Below, piece by piece: positions 6,961 through 7,067 of a stretch of 7,067 bases of DNA. Where the stretch lies: positions 1 through 7,067 of the forward strand of contig JAUXXN010000610.1 of the NCBI GenBank assembly GCA_030684755.1, in the 5' to 3' direction. This stretch comes from Hydrogenophaga sp. GTDB lineage: Bacteria; Pseudomonadota; Gammaproteobacteria; Burkholderiales; Burkholderiaceae_C. Every line of letters begins with the position of its first letter. Position 1 is the first letter of the stretch. The notes under the pieces were generated by a model that was given only the letters and a program-made list of their open reading frames with translations, did no database searches and was not told the origin of the DNA. The translations under genes and the position numbers were made by a program.

Positions 6961-6990
6961 AACCACACGAACCCACACGAACCCACATCC
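6961..6990. repeat. Three tandem 10-bp units upstream of CIRCE
   Basis: The units read AACCACACGA, ACCCACACGA and ACCCACATCC. The second differs from the first at one position and the third differs from the second at two. The 10-bp period is close to one DNA helical turn, so any protein recognising the unit would bind on one face. They lie 15 bp upstream of CIRCE in the putative groES promoter region. The function is unknown. Confidence 0.7.
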
Positions 6991-7004
6991 ATGGAACCAT
7001 TCCT

Positions 7005-7031
7005 TTAGCACTCACTCACAGAGAGTGCTAA
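7005..7031 (+). promoter_or_regulatory. CIRCE element (HrcA operator), probably of groESL
   Basis: The element is TTAGCACTC, a 9-nt spacer, then GAGTGCTAA, an exact match to the CIRCE consensus in both arms. HrcA binds CIRCE and represses heat-shock chaperone operons, classically groESL and dnaK, and HrcA itself needs GroEL to stay active. The strong Shine-Dalgarno downstream on the plus strand and the short distance to the window end fit a groES start just beyond 7067. I could not identify a convincing sigma-70 or sigma-32 promoter to go with it. The helicase gene lies 166 bp away on the other strand, divergently oriented. Confidence 0.96.
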
Positions 7032-7051
7032 CATTTATGAAAGTCAACCTG

Positions 7052-7057
7052 AGGAGG
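7052..7057 (+). promoter_or_regulatory. Strong Shine-Dalgarno for a gene starting just past the window (probably groES)
   Basis: AGGAGG sits downstream of CIRCE, leaving 10 nt to the window end, so an ATG at or just after 7068 would be at workable spacing. No coding sequence of that gene is inside the window. The assignment to groES rests on the CIRCE element and on where it is usually found, not on protein sequence. Confidence 0.7.
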
Positions 7058-7067
7058 GTTCTACACA

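Noticed and set aside
6941..6990. Sigma-32 or sigma-70 promoter for groES using TTGAAA at 6947-6952
   Set aside because: No acceptable -10 (TATAAT-like or CCCCAT-like) occurs at a workable spacing; 17 bp downstream the sequence is AACCCA.
6839..7015. N-terminal extension of the helicase to the ATG at 7015
   Set aside because: That ATG lies within the CIRCE element, has no fitting ribosome-binding site, and the extra 59 residues would cover the whole divergent regulatory region.
7038..7067. ATG at 7038 opening a frame to the window end (MKVNLRRVLH)
   Set aside because: It does not resemble the start of GroES and reads through the strong AGGAGG at 7052-7057, which better serves a start just past the window.
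1..7067. tRNA, rRNA, CRISPR array, insertion sequence or integrase
   Set aside because: No cloverleaf-like segment, regularly spaced repeats with spacers, terminal inverted repeats with transposase, or recombinase motif was found.

Overview
The window looks like chromosome from a GC-rich Gram-negative bacterium, most likely a betaproteobacterium of the Burkholderiales and possibly a Comamonadaceae member. This taxonomy is inferred from the high GC, the beta/gamma-type LexA box, the UmuD and UmuC sequences, and a CIRCE element in front of what is probably groES. No 16S or other marker gene is present to confirm it.

Layout, left to right. (1) Positions 1-263, minus strand: the first 87 codons of umuC, the catalytic subunit of translesion DNA polymerase V, cut by the window edge. 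(2) Positions 328-768, minus strand: a complete umuD with its self-cleavage site and Ser/Lys catalytic dyad. A perfect-core LexA box (803-822) sits just upstream, so umuDC is an SOS operon reading toward the left edge. (3) Positions 890-6838, minus strand: one very large intact gene of 1982 codons that fills most of the window. Its product has an N-terminal beta-rich region, a transglutaminase-like Cys-His-Asp region, a DUF4011 domain, a Superfamily 1 (Upf1/Dna2-like) helicase core split by a roughly 700-residue insertion, and a C-terminal Vsr/MTES_1575-type PD-(D/E)XK nuclease. This DUF4011-helicase-nuclease architecture is associated with anti-phage defence. (4) Positions 6839-7067: a regulatory region with no complete gene. 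It holds a plausible promoter for the helicase, two overlapping dyads, a three-copy 10-bp tandem repeat, a perfect CIRCE (HrcA operator) and a strong Shine-Dalgarno reading right, probably for groES, whose start codon would lie just past the window end.

The large helicase-nuclease is the accessory element. It sits between two conserved stress loci, one SOS-controlled (LexA/umuDC) and one heat-shock-controlled (HrcA/CIRCE/groESL). Nothing shows that it is co-regulated with either: it has no LexA box of its own, and its promoter region carries different dyads. The least expected items are the transglutaminase-like triad fused to a helicase-nuclease, the 11-1-11 perfect palindrome inside the first codons of that gene, and the 8-bp dyad with a 9-nt spacer next to its putative -35 region.
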